Positions 9,746-18,973 of a DNA stretch of 64,000 nucleotides are shown here, piece after piece. The stretch's first letter is position 1. The number at the start of each line of letters is the position of its first letter. Source of the DNA: Atopobiaceae bacterium (GTDB lineage Bacteria; Actinomycetota; Coriobacteriia; Coriobacteriales; Atopobiaceae); the NCBI GenBank assembly GCA_017533825.1, contig JAFWIE010000040.1, positions 51,758-115,757 of the forward strand. Direction: 5' to 3'. The notes below the pieces were generated by a model. The model did no database searches. It saw only the letters and a list, made by a program, of their open reading frames with translations, and was not told where the DNA came from. A program made the translations under genes and the position numbers.

Positions 9746-9874
9746 ATGGCAACACGCAAGGGAAGCGCATTCCGCGCCCGCTGGCACGAGTTCTGGGAGG
9801 ACTTCGCCAAGCCACGCCGCGATCCCGCCGCTCTGGCTTTCGCGCGTCTAGGCTTGCTGGGGACTCGCTGGTAG
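9746..9874 (+). CDS. 42-residue Arg/Trp-rich ORF of unknown function
   Basis: ATG with a perfect Shine-Dalgarno (TAAGGAGG) 6 bp upstream encodes 42 residues beginning MATRKGSAFRARWHEFWEDF and ending GLLGTRW. It is basic and Trp-rich with no Cys and no signal peptide. It is bracketed by two 13-bp direct repeats (GTTGGGGAAGGGA at 9709-9721 and 9891-9903) and followed by a 16-bp-stem terminator. It could be a true small protein, a leader peptide whose target gene was lost, or a regulator-binding peptide. No homologue is recognised. Confidence 0.5.
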   Translation: MATRKGSAFRARWHEFWEDFAKPRRDPAALAFARLGLLGTRW

Positions 9875-9906
9875 CATTGATTGCCCATTCGTTGGGGAAG
9901 GGAAGT

Positions 9907-9948
9907 CTCCCCGCGGCAAGTTTCGCAACTTGCCGCGGGGAGCTCTTT
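9907..9948 (+). terminator. Strong rho-independent terminator
   Basis: Perfect 16-bp stem (9907-9922 with 9927-9942), TCGC loop, followed by CTCTTTT. It ends the transcript of the 42-residue ORF. Confidence 0.85.
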
Positions 9949-9985
9949 TGTCCATAACAACCGTCAAATCATCGTGGGAAATCGA

Positions 9986-11302
9986 CTACTTCCGACGTTT
10001 CCTTGATGCTACGCCCGAGGTGAACGCCAACGTGCCCAGACCGCACGCGACGAGCGACTGCGCGATGCTGGTCGGGTCAGCGGTCTTCGCCAGCGCACTG
10101 TTTTGCTTGACCGTCGTGGTCGTTGCGCCCTTGGTCTTGGTTGAGCTGCTTTCTGCCTGCGCGGCAAGAGCGCTCTTCACCTTGATCGTATTGCCGTCCT
10201 CGTCGGTCACATCCCACGAATCGAAGGTATACCCGCTCTTCGGCGTCGCGCTGACCGTGATGGGATCGCCCTTTGCCGCCTTCTTCTTGCTGGCAGCGAC
10301 GACACCCCCCTCCACCTTCACAACAGTGATCGAGAAGGTCTTGACGGGCGCCGGCTCCTCCTCCCACTGAGCGTAGAGGGTGACGGTCGCATTGGCCTCT
10401 GCGGTAAGGTTCTTTACCGATTGCTTGTCCGCATATACCGTACCCGTACCCTCCGCGTTGGTGGTCCAGCCAGCGAAGACGTGGCCATCGTACTCGAAGG
10501 CGTTCTCGTAGAGGTTCTGCGCCGTATCGTACGTAAAGGACTGATTCTCCATAGAGCCGGTCGCGTCATCGGCGTTCTTGTCGAAGGCAACCGTATACGT
10601 GTTAGGATTGAAGCTAGGCGTCACGGTGTAATTGCGATTATTGCACCACAGGTACTTGTAGCCATCGAAGCCAGGCACGTTGAACGTCGTGGAAGCAGAA
10701 GTATCACTTCCGAAGGATGCCTTCGGACCCTCCTCCACGGAATACGTCCACTTGTTGAACGAATACCCGGTTGCCGGCGTTGCGGAGATGTTCAACTTGG
10801 ATTCGGGCGCATACTTCTTGTCTGTGGCGGGACTTGCGATGCTTGCCGTACCGTGGTCGCCATTCTTGGCTTCGACGTAATAGTAGCTGTCCAATGCCTG
10901 TGCCTTGAACGTCACACTCAACCCGTGATCTCCCTCGCCCGTAAGCACGCAAATCTCCTTGGCGTATTCGCCCGGTTTCTGGGAGAAGGGATAGTCGTGG
11001 TCCTCAACCTTGTCCTTCCAGTAATTCGCATCATCCATGGTGAGATTGTCATCCAAGGTACGTTTGAGTTCTCCTGCATTGAAGGTGTAGGAGGTTGCGT
11101 TTACGTTGAAGGCCGCGCTAAACGTGAGAGATGCGCCCTCGCTTTTCTTCAGTATTATATCCATACTGATATAGTATCTGTTTGATTGGTCTTTTGCTGT
11201 CGCCCGCCGGGGTGCCACTCAGAGGAGGCTCACGACCAGAAAGGCCGTCAGCATGACGGACGGTATGCACGCGCATTCGGTACGCGCAAATCTCGCACTC
11301 AT
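9986..11302 (-). pseudogene. InlB-repeat cell-surface protein interrupted by an in-frame stop
   Basis: The body (downstream of 11218) is a roughly 400-residue surface protein. It has a Listeria-Bacteroides/InlB-B type repeat (YTVAFDKN ... GHVFAGWTT ... TVTLYAQWEEE), two bacterial-Ig-like pieces rich in Tyr/Trp/Gly (FNKWTYS, FDSWDV), a Ser/Thr/Lys linker, and a C-terminal sorting-signal-like tail: LAKTAD, then a hydrophobic run, then SRKRRK. The usual sortase Gly is Ala here. The body has no signal peptide. In the same frame, an ATG at 11302 opens a 27-codon hydrophobic leader (ending VMLTAFLVVSLL) that stops at a TGA at 11219-11221 directly before the body. I read this as an intact gene inactivated by a nonsense mutation. 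The alternative is a shorter cytoplasmic protein from ATG 11164, which lacks a ribosome site. Confidence 0.55.
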
Positions 11303-11501
11303 ACGATCACCCACTCTTGCCTTGAAACAACCGTCCACCTTGGCATTAATACTAAATGATTGGCTAGCTTATACAGGTGACATTCAGACATGGATTGTGC
11401 TAACGGCATTTCTCCCAACGCAGAGGAGACACGAAGTCGACCTAGCAATGATGCGTCATGAGGTATGATTCGGTAGTTTGCGATGCACAAGGAGGCAAGA
11501 C

Positions 11502-12122
11502 ATGAGCAAGAACATCGTTTTTGACATAGGCGGCGTACTCGCCGACTTCCGGATTCAGGAATTCCTTGCCGAGAAGGGACTTGATCCGGCAATGACCGGG
11601 CGCATCCTTAAGGCATCTGTGATGACTCCCTACTGGGGGCAGTTCGAGCGCGGAGAAATCACGGAGGATGAGGCGCTCCGCGGCTTTGCAAGCGTCGATC
11701 CCGAGATAGAAAGCGAACTCAGACTCGCATATTCCAACGTTGCCGGGATGCTCACGGCCCGCAACTATGCGATTCCGCTGGTCCAGAGGTTGAAGCAGGC
11801 AGGACTTGGTGTCTACTACCTCTCGAACTACTCCAAGAAGGCCTATGACGAGTGCGGCGAGTCGCTCACCTTCATGCCATACATGGATGGTGGCTTGGTC
11901 TCCTTCAAGGTAGGAAAGACAAAGCCCGACTCGCAAATGTACCAGCAGTTTCTGGACGAGTACGGCCTGCAGGCCGAGAGCTGTGTCTTTGTCGATGATG
12001 CGACCGAGAACGTCGAGGCGGCAAAGCGGCTCGGCTTTGAGGGAATCGTCTTCGCTTCATACGATAGCCTCATCGCTGCGCTCGAGCAGCTTGGCATACG
12101 CTTGGAGACGAGCCGGAACTGA
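11502..12122 (+). CDS. HAD-superfamily (subfamily IA) hydrolase
   Basis: 206 residues. Motif I is FDIGGVLADF at residues 6-15 (the DxGGVL variant typical of YihX-like phosphatases), motif II is YLSNYS, the conserved Lys is in VGKTKPD, and motif III is FVDDATENV. It probably removes phosphate from a small sugar phosphate or nucleotide; the exact substrate cannot be told. Start at 11502 with AAGGAGG 6 bp upstream; monocistronic on the plus strand. Confidence 0.9.
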   Translation: MSKNIVFDIGGVLADFRIQEFLAEKGLDPAMTGRILKASVMTPYWGQFERGEITEDEALRGFASVDPEIESELRLAYSNVAGMLTARNYAIPLVQRLKQAGLGVYYLSNYSKKAYDECGESLTFMPYMDGGLVSFKVGKTKPDSQMYQQFLDEYGLQAESCVFVDDATENVEAAKRLGFEGIVFASYDSLIAALEQLGIRLETSRN

Positions 12123-12266
12123 ACGCGACGACTCACCGTTCACACCACCGACGCAGCGAATACTCGTAGGCCCATCGCCGCGGCACAGATGAATCGCCGC
12201 GCGATTGCGGCACTAGGAATTGACCCCCTTGACGAGACTCCCGTCTTTGGTGTCCCGTTTAGTGTC

Positions 12267-12306
12267 CAAAAACAAAAACAGGTAGACGGTCTATGCCATC
12301 TACCTG
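12267..12306 (-). terminator. Terminator of tRNA-Val
   Basis: 8-bp stem (12279-12286 with 12299-12306) followed, on the minus strand, by a T-rich run (12267-12278). It lies 10 bp beyond the tRNA 3' end. Confidence 0.8.
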
Positions 12307-12315
12307 CGTCTTTCG

Positions 12316-12390
12316 TGGTGGGCGTTACAAGATTTGAACTTGTGACCTCTTCCGTGTCAGGGAAGCGCTCTCCCCCTGAGCTAAACGCCC
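12316..12390 (-). tRNA. tRNA-Val(GAC)
   Basis: Cloverleaf on the minus strand: acceptor GGGCGTT/AACGCCC, D-arm AGCTC AGGGGGA GAGC, anticodon loop CTGACAC between CTTCC and GGAAG (anticodon GAC), T-loop GTTCAAATC. The CCA end is encoded (12316-12318). Confidence 0.95.
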
Positions 12391-12423
12391 TTGCTCAGTG
12401 CGTGCCCTGCGGCACGAGAAAGA

Positions 12424-12452
12424 ACTATAGAGTATCTCGAATCAGAATGCAA
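12424..12452 (-). promoter_or_regulatory. Promoter of tRNA-Val
   Basis: Minus strand: -35 TTGCAT (12447-12452), 17-bp spacer, -10 TATAGT (12424-12429). It matches the arrangement seen before the tRNA-Gly and tRNA-Leu genes of this window. Confidence 0.7.
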
Positions 12453-12570
12453 GCACAATTTGCGAAATTTCGCGGAAGGGGTGCTCCCCTAAGTGAAATT
12501 CGCGAAAGGAGCACTCCCCCACGCGAAACCTTTACACTATCAGAGGCGAGAAACACGACGGGAGGCAACG

Positions 12571-14640
12571 ATGGACGACATTCGCTTCGTGGAGGCAACC
12601 TTCGGACCCACGATTTGGGCAGCAATACCTGCAGCCGCACTCTTGCTACTGCTCGTCCTCACCATCCGCCATGAGTTCGCCGCACACTCCGCGCACAAGC
12701 ACCTCAAGCTAACGTCGCTTCTCTGGACGCTCCCCCATATGCTGCTGCTCGGCGGTGCCGCCGCTTGGTACGCGACGGGAGCAGGCTCATCCAACCTCGC
12801 CTGCCTCGTCGTCTTCTCTGTGGTGTGCGTTCTGTGCGGCTGCACCGCGCTCCATCGAGACGACCGCTTCCCTCCCCTGGCGCCTCTCCTGCTCGCAACC
12901 ACACTCTGCGGCGTGCTCGCCCTCGAGCTCTGCTGCAACGACACCATCTTTGCCATCGGGCCCCAGTTCTGGCTCATCGAGATCGCCCTCGTAGGAGGAT
13001 TTCTTTGTGGCCTGTGGTTCTTCTGCGGCCGTCGCGGCATCCTTCCCGCCGTCGGTCTCATCGCGTTGACGCTCATCGGAGTCGTGCAGCACTACGTGCT
13101 CGAGTTCAGGGGGACGGCCATCCTGCCCTCCGACATATTCGCCTTCGGCACGGCCCTCTCCGTGAGCGGCGGCTACACCTACGACCTCTCGTGGGGGATG
13201 CTGCTGGGCTTTGCAGCACTCTCTGGAGGCTTGCTCTGCTGCGCGCTGCTGTGGCGGGGCGAGGCATGGCGGCTACGCCTCTTTGACCTCCTCGGCGGCG
13301 TTGTGCTCTTTGCTTTGGTGGCGGCCCTCGCCATCGTCCCCCGTTACGCCGATGTCTTTGGCGCACAGATCGACTACTGGTGGTCGAAGGACTGGTACGG
13401 CAGGCAGGGGTTCCTCCCATCCTTCATCTTTGCCTGGCAGGACCTAGAGGTACGCGCGCCGGACGGATACAGCGAGGAAGAAGCCCGCGCCGCACAGGCA
13501 ACCCTCGCCGAGCGCCACCTTTCCAAGGCGGGAACGACCGAGCGCCGCGCGCAATCCACCACACAGTTCGCCGGTCAGCGCCCCAACGTGCTCGTCATCC
13601 AGAACGAGACGTTCTGTGACCTCGCGGCGCTTGATGGGCTACGCAATGGCTACACGGGGCCAGCGTTCTGGAACGCGGGACTCGGGGACGCCATCGCACG
13701 CGGCAACTTGGCCGTCTCTGTCTTTGGCGGCGGAACCTGCAACACCGAGTTCGAGTTTCTCACCAACTACTCGCTCGCGTTCCTCGGCGCATCCAAGTAC
13801 CCCTTCACGATGTACGACCTTAGCGAGACGGAGAGCCTCCCTCGGCAGCTCGCGGCACAGGGTTACCACACCATCGGCATGCATCCCAACGTCGCCTCCA
13901 ACTGGAATCGCGACCGCGCCTACGTTCAGCTTGGCTTCGACGAGTTCCTCGACGAGACCGCATTCGAGGGGGCTGAACTCTACCATACGCACGTGTCGGA
14001 CTGGGCCACTTACGAGCGCAGCCTCGAGCTCATGCGCTCGAGCGCGGAGCCACTCTTCGTCTTTGACGTCACCATGCAGAACCACAGCGGCTACGACACG
14101 GGCAGCATCCCCTCCGATCAGCTGCGCAACTATGTAATCGACGGCCTGAGCGAGGACGACACCTTCCAACTCAACGAGTTCCTGGCTTGCATCGATGAGT
14201 CCGACCGCGCACTCGAGCGCCTGGTCGGCGAGCTACGCGTCCTCGGCGAGCCTACCGTCGTAGTGATGTACGGAGACCACCACCCGTGGTTCTCTCAGGC
14301 CGTCAACGACCTGCTGTACCCCAACGAAGACGAACTTACGCATGCGGAGCGCATCCACAACACCTGCTACGCCGTGTGGGCCAACTACGAGGTCGCCGGG
14401 GGCGTGGACCCCGAGGCCGATGGAGGCGATACGAGCGCGGACTTCCTCGGCGCCATGACCCTCGATGCCATCGGCGCCCCCACCACCGAGTACCAGCAGG
14501 CGTTGCTCGGTGCGCGCCAAGAAGTGCGCGCCGTCAACGCGAACGGATACTTAGGGGCAGATGGCACCTGGCACCCCCTCGCGGAGATACCGCGCGAGCT
14601 GAACCTCGTAGAGTACCTCAACTTCGGCTCAAAGGCATGA
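12571..14640 (+). CDS. LTA-synthase-family membrane phosphotransferase (sulfatase fold)
   Basis: 689 residues. About seven transmembrane helices fill residues 10-270. The extracytoplasmic domain (about 330-680) has the alkaline-phosphatase/sulfatase fold of LtaS-type enzymes: RPNVLVIQNE (metal-binding Glu), GGGTCNTEFEFLTN (catalytic Thr), and MYGDHHPWF (metal-binding Asp/His). Such enzymes move glycerol-phosphate or a related group from lipid onto polymers such as lipoteichoic acid or glycans. The ATG at 12571 has GGGAGG upstream; the frame extends to 12493 without a ribosome site. Monocistronic, convergent with the next gene. Confidence 0.88.
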   Translation: MDDIRFVEATFGPTIWAAIPAAALLLLLVLTIRHEFAAHSAHKHLKLTSLLWTLPHMLLLGGAAAWYATGAGSSNLACLVVFSVVCVLCGCTALHRDDRFPPLAPLLLATTLCGVLALELCCNDTIFAIGPQFWLIEIALVGGFLCGLWFFCGRRGILPAVGLIALTLIGVVQHYVLEFRGTAILPSDIFAFGTALSVSGGYTYDLSWGMLLGFAALSGGLLCCALLWRGEAWRLRLFDLLGGVVLFALVAALAIVPRYADVFGAQIDYWWSKDWYGRQGFLPSFIFAWQDLEVRAPDGYSEEEARAAQATLAERHLSKAGTTERRAQSTTQFAGQRPNVLVIQNETFCDLAALDGLRNGYTGPAFWNAGLGDAIARGNLAVSVFGGGTCNTEFEFLTNYSLAFLGASKYPFTMYDLSETESLPRQLAAQGYHTIGMHPNVASNWNRDRAYVQLGFDEFLDETAFEGAELYHTHVSDWATYERSLELMRSSAEPLFVFDVTMQNHSGYDTGSIPSDQLRNYVIDGLSEDDTFQLNEFLACIDESDRALERLVGELRVLGEPTVVVMYGDHHPWFSQAVNDLLYPNEDELTHAERIHNTCYAVWANYEVAGGVDPEADGGDTSADFLGAMTLDAIGAPTTEYQQALLGARQEVRAVNANGYLGADGTWHPLAEIPRELNLVEYLNFGSKA

Positions 14641-14669
14641 GCCATCGCGGTCGCTAGGAGACAATCCGT

Positions 14670-14721
14670 GAGGGACCGTGGCTCCTCGGAAGCCATTCCG
14701 AGCTGGACCACCCGGTCCCTC
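14670..14721. terminator. Possible bidirectional hairpin between convergent genes
   Basis: Nested stem-loop: outer stem GAGGGACCG (14670-14678) with CGGTCCCTC (14713-14721) and inner stem CTCGGA (14685-14690) with TCCGAG (14697-14702). It lies between the convergent stops. There is no clear T-run, so termination is only suggested. Confidence 0.4.
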
Positions 14722-15821
14722 TACCACGCACCGAGACCACGCGCCACGATAGTGATGAAGTCTTGCACGTTGGTGACGACCGTCGTGGCCGAGAGGCTTC
14801 CGCGATCGAGCAGCTTGTTGACCACGAACTCGTCCGCGTCCACAGCATAAAAGTACACGGGACGCACGGTGCCATCCGCCAGCACCCTGTAGGAGGGAAC
14901 CATGTTGCCTGTCGCGATGGTGTGCAACATGGTGGCGAGGCAGATCACGGTAGTGGCATCCCGCACCATGTCGCGCATCGCACGCTGTCCTTCGTATGCA
15001 TCGCCCACCACCTCAGGCAGGGGGCCGTCGTCGCGAATGGAGCCGGTAAGCACGAAGGGCACGCCCTTCTTCACCAAGCTGTACATGATGCCGTTATCGA
15101 TGCCGTGGTCCTCCACGAACTGGGCGATGGAACCGCTGCGACGGACCTCGTTGAGCACGTCCAAGTGATTGTAGTGACCGTTGGGGACCGACTCCTGCGT
15201 GTAGATGTCCTGCCCCAGAGCAGTGTGCAGCATGCCTGCCTCGAGGTCATGCGTCGCGAGCGCGTTGCCCGCCATCACGCCGTCGACGTAGCCCTCCTCC
15301 ACCATGCGCTGCATGGCAAACCGTGCGTCGTGGTCGAAGGCGAACGCAGGCCCCATCACCCAGACCACCTTGCCGTGCTCGCGTTCGTAGCGAAGAAGCT
15401 CGAACAGGCGGTCGTAGTCACGTGCGAAAGCGGTCTCGCGACTTCGACCCTGCCGGAAGGCGAATTTGTCCTGCTCGCGTCGAGCCGCAGGATCGACGAA
15501 GCCATCCGTGTGCACGTAGATTCCCTGGGAACCGTCTTCCGTGCGGCCCAAGCACACGAGGTCACCCACGCACAGATTGCGATTCTCGACCACATCGATG
15601 TGGCCGTCAGGCCGCAGCACCAGCGAGGAGTCCATGCGACTCTCCTCCGCAAGGCGCCACGAACCGTCCACCCGCACGTACTCGGGAAACATCGACGTGC
15701 TGTGATACCCGCGCGGGGCGACACCATCTAGCTCCACGGCTTCCCAACGAGCGTCGGGCGCCTCGGAGAGCGGTGCGGCCGAGAAGTCCGGTGCAACGTA
15801 TGCGGGCATTGAAAAGTTCAT
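14721..15821 (-). CDS. LOR/SDH-domain protein, probable ornithine cyclodeaminase (TIGR00300/ArgZ-OCD type)
   Basis: 366 residues. The N-terminal part (about 1-110) carries the LOR/SDH conserved region (GYHSTSMFPEYV, then a metal-site-like VENRNLCVGD). The C-terminal two thirds is the NAD-binding, deoxyhypusine-synthase-like domain with WVMGPAFAFDHD, MAGNALATHDLE and TQESVPNGHYNHLD. Proteins of this family, including the C-terminal domain of cyanobacterial AgrE/ArgZ and an archaeal enzyme, deaminate L-ornithine to L-proline with NAD. That activity is inferred here. The start at 15821 has GGAGA 8 bp upstream. It stands alone on the minus strand, far from argJBD at 57-60 kb. Confidence 0.75.
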   Translation of the reverse strand: MNFSMPAYVAPDFSAAPLSEAPDARWEAVELDGVAPRGYHSTSMFPEYVRVDGSWRLAEESRMDSSLVLRPDGHIDVVENRNLCVGDLVCLGRTEDGSQGIYVHTDGFVDPAARREQDKFAFRQGRSRETAFARDYDRLFELLRYEREHGKVVWVMGPAFAFDHDARFAMQRMVEEGYVDGVMAGNALATHDLEAGMLHTALGQDIYTQESVPNGHYNHLDVLNEVRRSGSIAQFVEDHGIDNGIMYSLVKKGVPFVLTGSIRDDGPLPEVVGDAYEGQRAMRDMVRDATTVICLATMLHTIATGNMVPSYRVLADGTVRPVYFYAVDADEFVVNKLLDRGSLSATTVVTNVQDFITIVARGLGAW

Positions 15822-15888
15822 GGCATTCTCCATTCGCATGCGCGGTGCGCACGTACGCCATCGGGGACGTCCCGTGCGCCACGCCTTC

Positions 15889-17370
15889 TTACAAGAACCG
15901 GTAGCGCACCTCGCGCAGACCCCACTCATCGCCGGTCTCGGCACCAAAGGCCCTGAAGACCGCAGGCGTAAGGTCGAGGCCACGACTGCCGCCGCCCATG
16001 CCGCCACAGTCAGTGACGGTTGCGATCACCGTCATGCCTTCGTACTCGATCTGGATCATGCTCCCATAGAAGCGCGCCGGATCGATTGAGATGGGCATGG
16101 CAACGGTGGGCACCGACTCGTCGAGCGGGATGCCCGAGGCCGTCGCGGTTGAGCCAGGTGGCGTGTTGTCGGCGATGGTGTATGCCGACGCTATGCAGTA
16201 GATCCAGTCGCCCGCATCCTCAGTGGCGGGCTCGGGGGCAGGCTCCTCGGCAACGGGTTCGGGCTCGGGGGCAGGCTCAGGGACAGGCTCTGGCTCTGGC
16301 TCGGGTTCAGGCTCTGCATCGAGCTCGGGGTCAGGAGCGGCTTCCGGCTCGGAATCCGGTTCGGTTTCCGGTTCGTCGTCGACATCCTCTTCATCCGTCG
16401 CAGTGGCGTCTGAGGCCTCATCGGCCTCCGTCCCCGCATCCGCGTCGTCAGCGGACGCATCGTCACCTGCCGTGTCTTCACTCTCCGTGTCGGCGTCTTC
16501 AAGATCGTCAGCAGTGGCATCCTCATCCGTCGCATCCAGCTCGTCAGCCTCGTCGTCCGCATCCTTCGTCGTCGCTTCCTGCGCGGCAAGCTTTGCCGCA
16601 GCAGCGCGTGCGTCGTCTTCCTCGGCCTCTGCCTCAAGGGATGCGGCATCCGTCGCCGCGACAGCCGCAAGTTGACGCATCTCGGCCTCTGCCTGTGCCT
16701 GAGCGCGCTCCTTCTGGGCACGCTGCTGCTCGAGCGCTGCCTGACGGGCAATCTCCGCAAGGCGCGCCTCCTCAGCGGCCCGCTCCTGCGCCTCCAAACC
16801 AGATGCCAGCTCCAACAGTGCGTTGACCGACTCCGTGAGCTCGGCGCAGGTGGATTCCAACTCACCGAGCGCCGTCCTGCGCTCGTTGCGCGCGGCCTCG
16901 ATGGCATCCATCCGCTCCTCGAGGTCATGTTTGTCTTCGTTGAGGCGCTCGACGCAGCCCGTCTGCCACTGAGTGACCTTGTTGGCATAATAGATGCGCG
17001 AGACGAAATCATCGAAGGTGTCGCTCGAAAGCGCGATGTCCCACAGGCTGGGCATCCCACCCGCGCGATAGTCGGTCTTTACCATCTTGCGCAGCTGAGA
17101 GCGATCCTCGATAAGATACCCCTGCACCACGATCGACTGTTGCGCGAGGTCCTTGATCTGCTGATCGAGGCCCTCCACCTCGGACTTGCAGGTATTGAGC
17201 TGCGCCACGAGTTCCTCGAGCCGCGCGTTCTCCTCCGCCGCCTTCTGCCGGACCTCGGCGGAGGTCTGCTTAGCGGGCTGCGCGACAATCAACGTGGGCG
17301 CACCGAGCGCAAGGACTGCCACGCAGGCACCCGCGACCACAACCCTTCCGCAACTAGGCCCAAATCTCAT
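15889..17370 (-). CDS. Secreted coiled-coil protein with C-terminal RlpA/3D-like double-psi barrel
   Basis: 493 residues. An N-terminal signal peptide (about 1-33, VVVAGACVAVLALGAPTLIV, cleavage near AQA) is followed by a CwlO/PcsB-like coiled coil (about 35-250). A low-complexity acidic region follows (about 250-385, Asp/Glu/Ala then repeated EPEP). The C-terminal domain (about 390-493) has TVTDCGG and GLDLTPAVFRAFG, matching the Asp-containing core of RlpA/3D double-psi barrels that act on peptidoglycan. It is probably a wall-remodelling protein with a flexible acidic spacer. Its start (AGGAG at -10) overlaps the end of recQ by 17 bp, an odd but clear operon partner. Confidence 0.8.
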   Translation of the reverse strand: MRFGPSCGRVVVAGACVAVLALGAPTLIVAQPAKQTSAEVRQKAAEENARLEELVAQLNTCKSEVEGLDQQIKDLAQQSIVVQGYLIEDRSQLRKMVKTDYRAGGMPSLWDIALSSDTFDDFVSRIYYANKVTQWQTGCVERLNEDKHDLEERMDAIEAARNERRTALGELESTCAELTESVNALLELASGLEAQERAAEEARLAEIARQAALEQQRAQKERAQAQAEAEMRQLAAVAATDAASLEAEAEEDDARAAAAKLAAQEATTKDADDEADELDATDEDATADDLEDADTESEDTAGDDASADDADAGTEADEASDATATDEEDVDDEPETEPDSEPEAAPDPELDAEPEPEPEPEPVPEPAPEPEPVAEEPAPEPATEDAGDWIYCIASAYTIADNTPPGSTATASGIPLDESVPTVAMPISIDPARFYGSMIQIEYEGMTVIATVTDCGGMGGGSRGLDLTPAVFRAFGAETGDEWGLREVRYRFL

Positions 17371-18973
17371 GCAGGAACTCCTCCCCAAAGCTCTCGAGCT
17401 TCTTCGCACCAACGCCCGAGATGTCGAGCATCTCCTCCTTCGTCCGCGGCCTCTGCCGCACCATGGAGCGCAACGTGGCATCGGAGAATACCACATATGC
17501 AGGGACGCCCCGTTCCTGAGCGAGGCGTTTCCGCAGAGACCTCAGACGCGCGAAGAGTTCCTCGTCCGCCTCCGTCGCCTCGTCGGACATGAGGTCACGC
17601 CCACGTGTCTTCGTGGGGAGGGAGTCTTGCAAGGCACCGACTGGCCCATCTTCGCGTCCTCCGGCGCCAAACGTCATCCCGCCGCGCACGCCGCCCCGTG
17701 CGGTCACCGCGTACGTGCGGGGCTCCTCCCAGCCACACACCGAACATGTCTGACAGTCCTCGGGCACTCCCTCGAGACTCTGTCCGAAATGGCGCAAGAT
17801 TCTGCGTCGCAGGCAATACGTGCTCTTGGCATAGCCGATGATGTCGCCGAGCAGACGGTTGCGACTCCGCACCAGCTCATCGTAGGCGGCAGGATCCTCG
17901 CTGGAAGCCGCCTCGGTCTTCTCGATGAGAAAGTGCGCCGTACGGATGTCGCCGTCACTCCACAGAAGGTGACACTCGGCCGGCTCGCCGTCGCGGCCGG
18001 CTCGCCCCGCCTCCTGGTAGTACTCCTCGAGCGAGAGCGGAAGGCCATCGTTCACCACGAACCGAACGTTGGACTTGTCGATGCCCATACCAAACGCGTT
18101 GGTTGCCACCATCACCTGCACGTCGTCGTTCGCGAAGCGTGCCTGCGCCTCCGCACGCAGGTCGTTGGACAGGCCCGCGTGATAGCACGCCGCCGAGAAG
18201 CCCTCATCGAGAAGCGCGTCACACAGGTCCTCCACCCGACGCCGCGTCATGGCGTACACGATGCCCGGTTCGTCCGGGTGCCTGGCCACATAGCTCACGA
18301 GCCAGCGCTTTCTCTGCGCCGGGGTGAGCTTGTGAGTGGCGAGCCGCAGGTTGGGGCGGTCGAACCCGCTTATCTGCACCACGGGATCGCGCAGGGCGAG
18401 AAACTCCTCCACGTCTCGGCGCACGCGGTACGTTGCCGTGGCGGTAAGCGCCGCGACCACCGGGCGCCGAGGAAGCGCGTTCACGAACGAAGCGATCTGC
18501 CGGTAGGCAGGCCGGAAGTCCTGGCCCCACTGACTCACGCAGTGCGCCTCGTCCACCGCGAGCAGCGGCACGTCCGCACGTGCGGCGAACTCCAGGAACA
18601 TGGGGTCCGTGAGCCGCTCCGGCGCCACATACATGAGGTCATACCACCCGCTTGCCGCCCGGCGCAGGACCTCGGGCCGAACGCGCGGCTTGAGTGTGGA
18701 GTTGTAGTACGAACCGCGAATCCCCACCTCACGCAGCGAACGTACCTGGTCGTCCATAAGCGAGATGAGTGGCGACACGACGAGCGTGAGCCCCTGGAAG
18801 AGCACGGCTGGCACCTGATAGCATACCGACTTGCCTGCACCGGTGGGCATGATGGCCAGCGCGTCGCGACCGTCGAGCAGCGCCTCGATCACCCGCGCCT
18901 GCCCGGGTCGGAAGTCCTCATACCCAAAGCGATCGGAGAGCACCGCACGCGCATCGTCTATCGTCAACCCCAT
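17354..18973 (-). CDS. recQ: ATP-dependent DNA helicase RecQ
   Basis: 539 residues. Superfamily 2 helicase core: Walker A PTGAGKS (43-49), DEAH box (141-144), motif III TATAT, and motif VI region QEAGRAGRDG. A zinc-binding RecQ-CT domain has Cys ligands (STYCLRRRIL ... CQTCSVC). A C-terminal HRDC domain occupies about 465-539. It unwinds DNA 3' to 5' in recombination and fork repair. Length is a little under E. coli RecQ (about 600). Divergent from the OhrR-like gene; its 3' end overlaps the secreted double-psi-barrel gene. Confidence 0.95.
   Translation of the reverse strand: MGLTIDDARAVLSDRFGYEDFRPGQARVIEALLDGRDALAIMPTGAGKSVCYQVPAVLFQGLTLVVSPLISLMDDQVRSLREVGIRGSYYNSTLKPRVRPEVLRRAASGWYDLMYVAPERLTDPMFLEFAARADVPLLAVDEAHCVSQWGQDFRPAYRQIASFVNALPRRPVVAALTATATYRVRRDVEEFLALRDPVVQISGFDRPNLRLATHKLTPAQRKRWLVSYVARHPDEPGIVYAMTRRRVEDLCDALLDEGFSAACYHAGLSNDLRAEAQARFANDDVQVMVATNAFGMGIDKSNVRFVVNDGLPLSLEEYYQEAGRAGRDGEPAECHLLWSDGDIRTAHFLIEKTEAASSEDPAAYDELVRSRNRLLGDIIGYAKSTYCLRRRILRHFGQSLEGVPEDCQTCSVCGWEEPRTYAVTARGGVRGGMTFGAGGREDGPVGALQDSLPTKTRGRDLMSDEATEADEELFARLRSLRKRLAQERGVPAYVVFSDATLRSMVRQRPRTKEEMLDISGVGAKKLESFGEEFLHEIWA

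Noticed and set aside
16223..16675. Ser/Ala-rich plus-strand ORF opposite the acidic spacer
   Set aside because: It is the complement of the repetitive Asp/Glu/Pro-coding region; no start signals.
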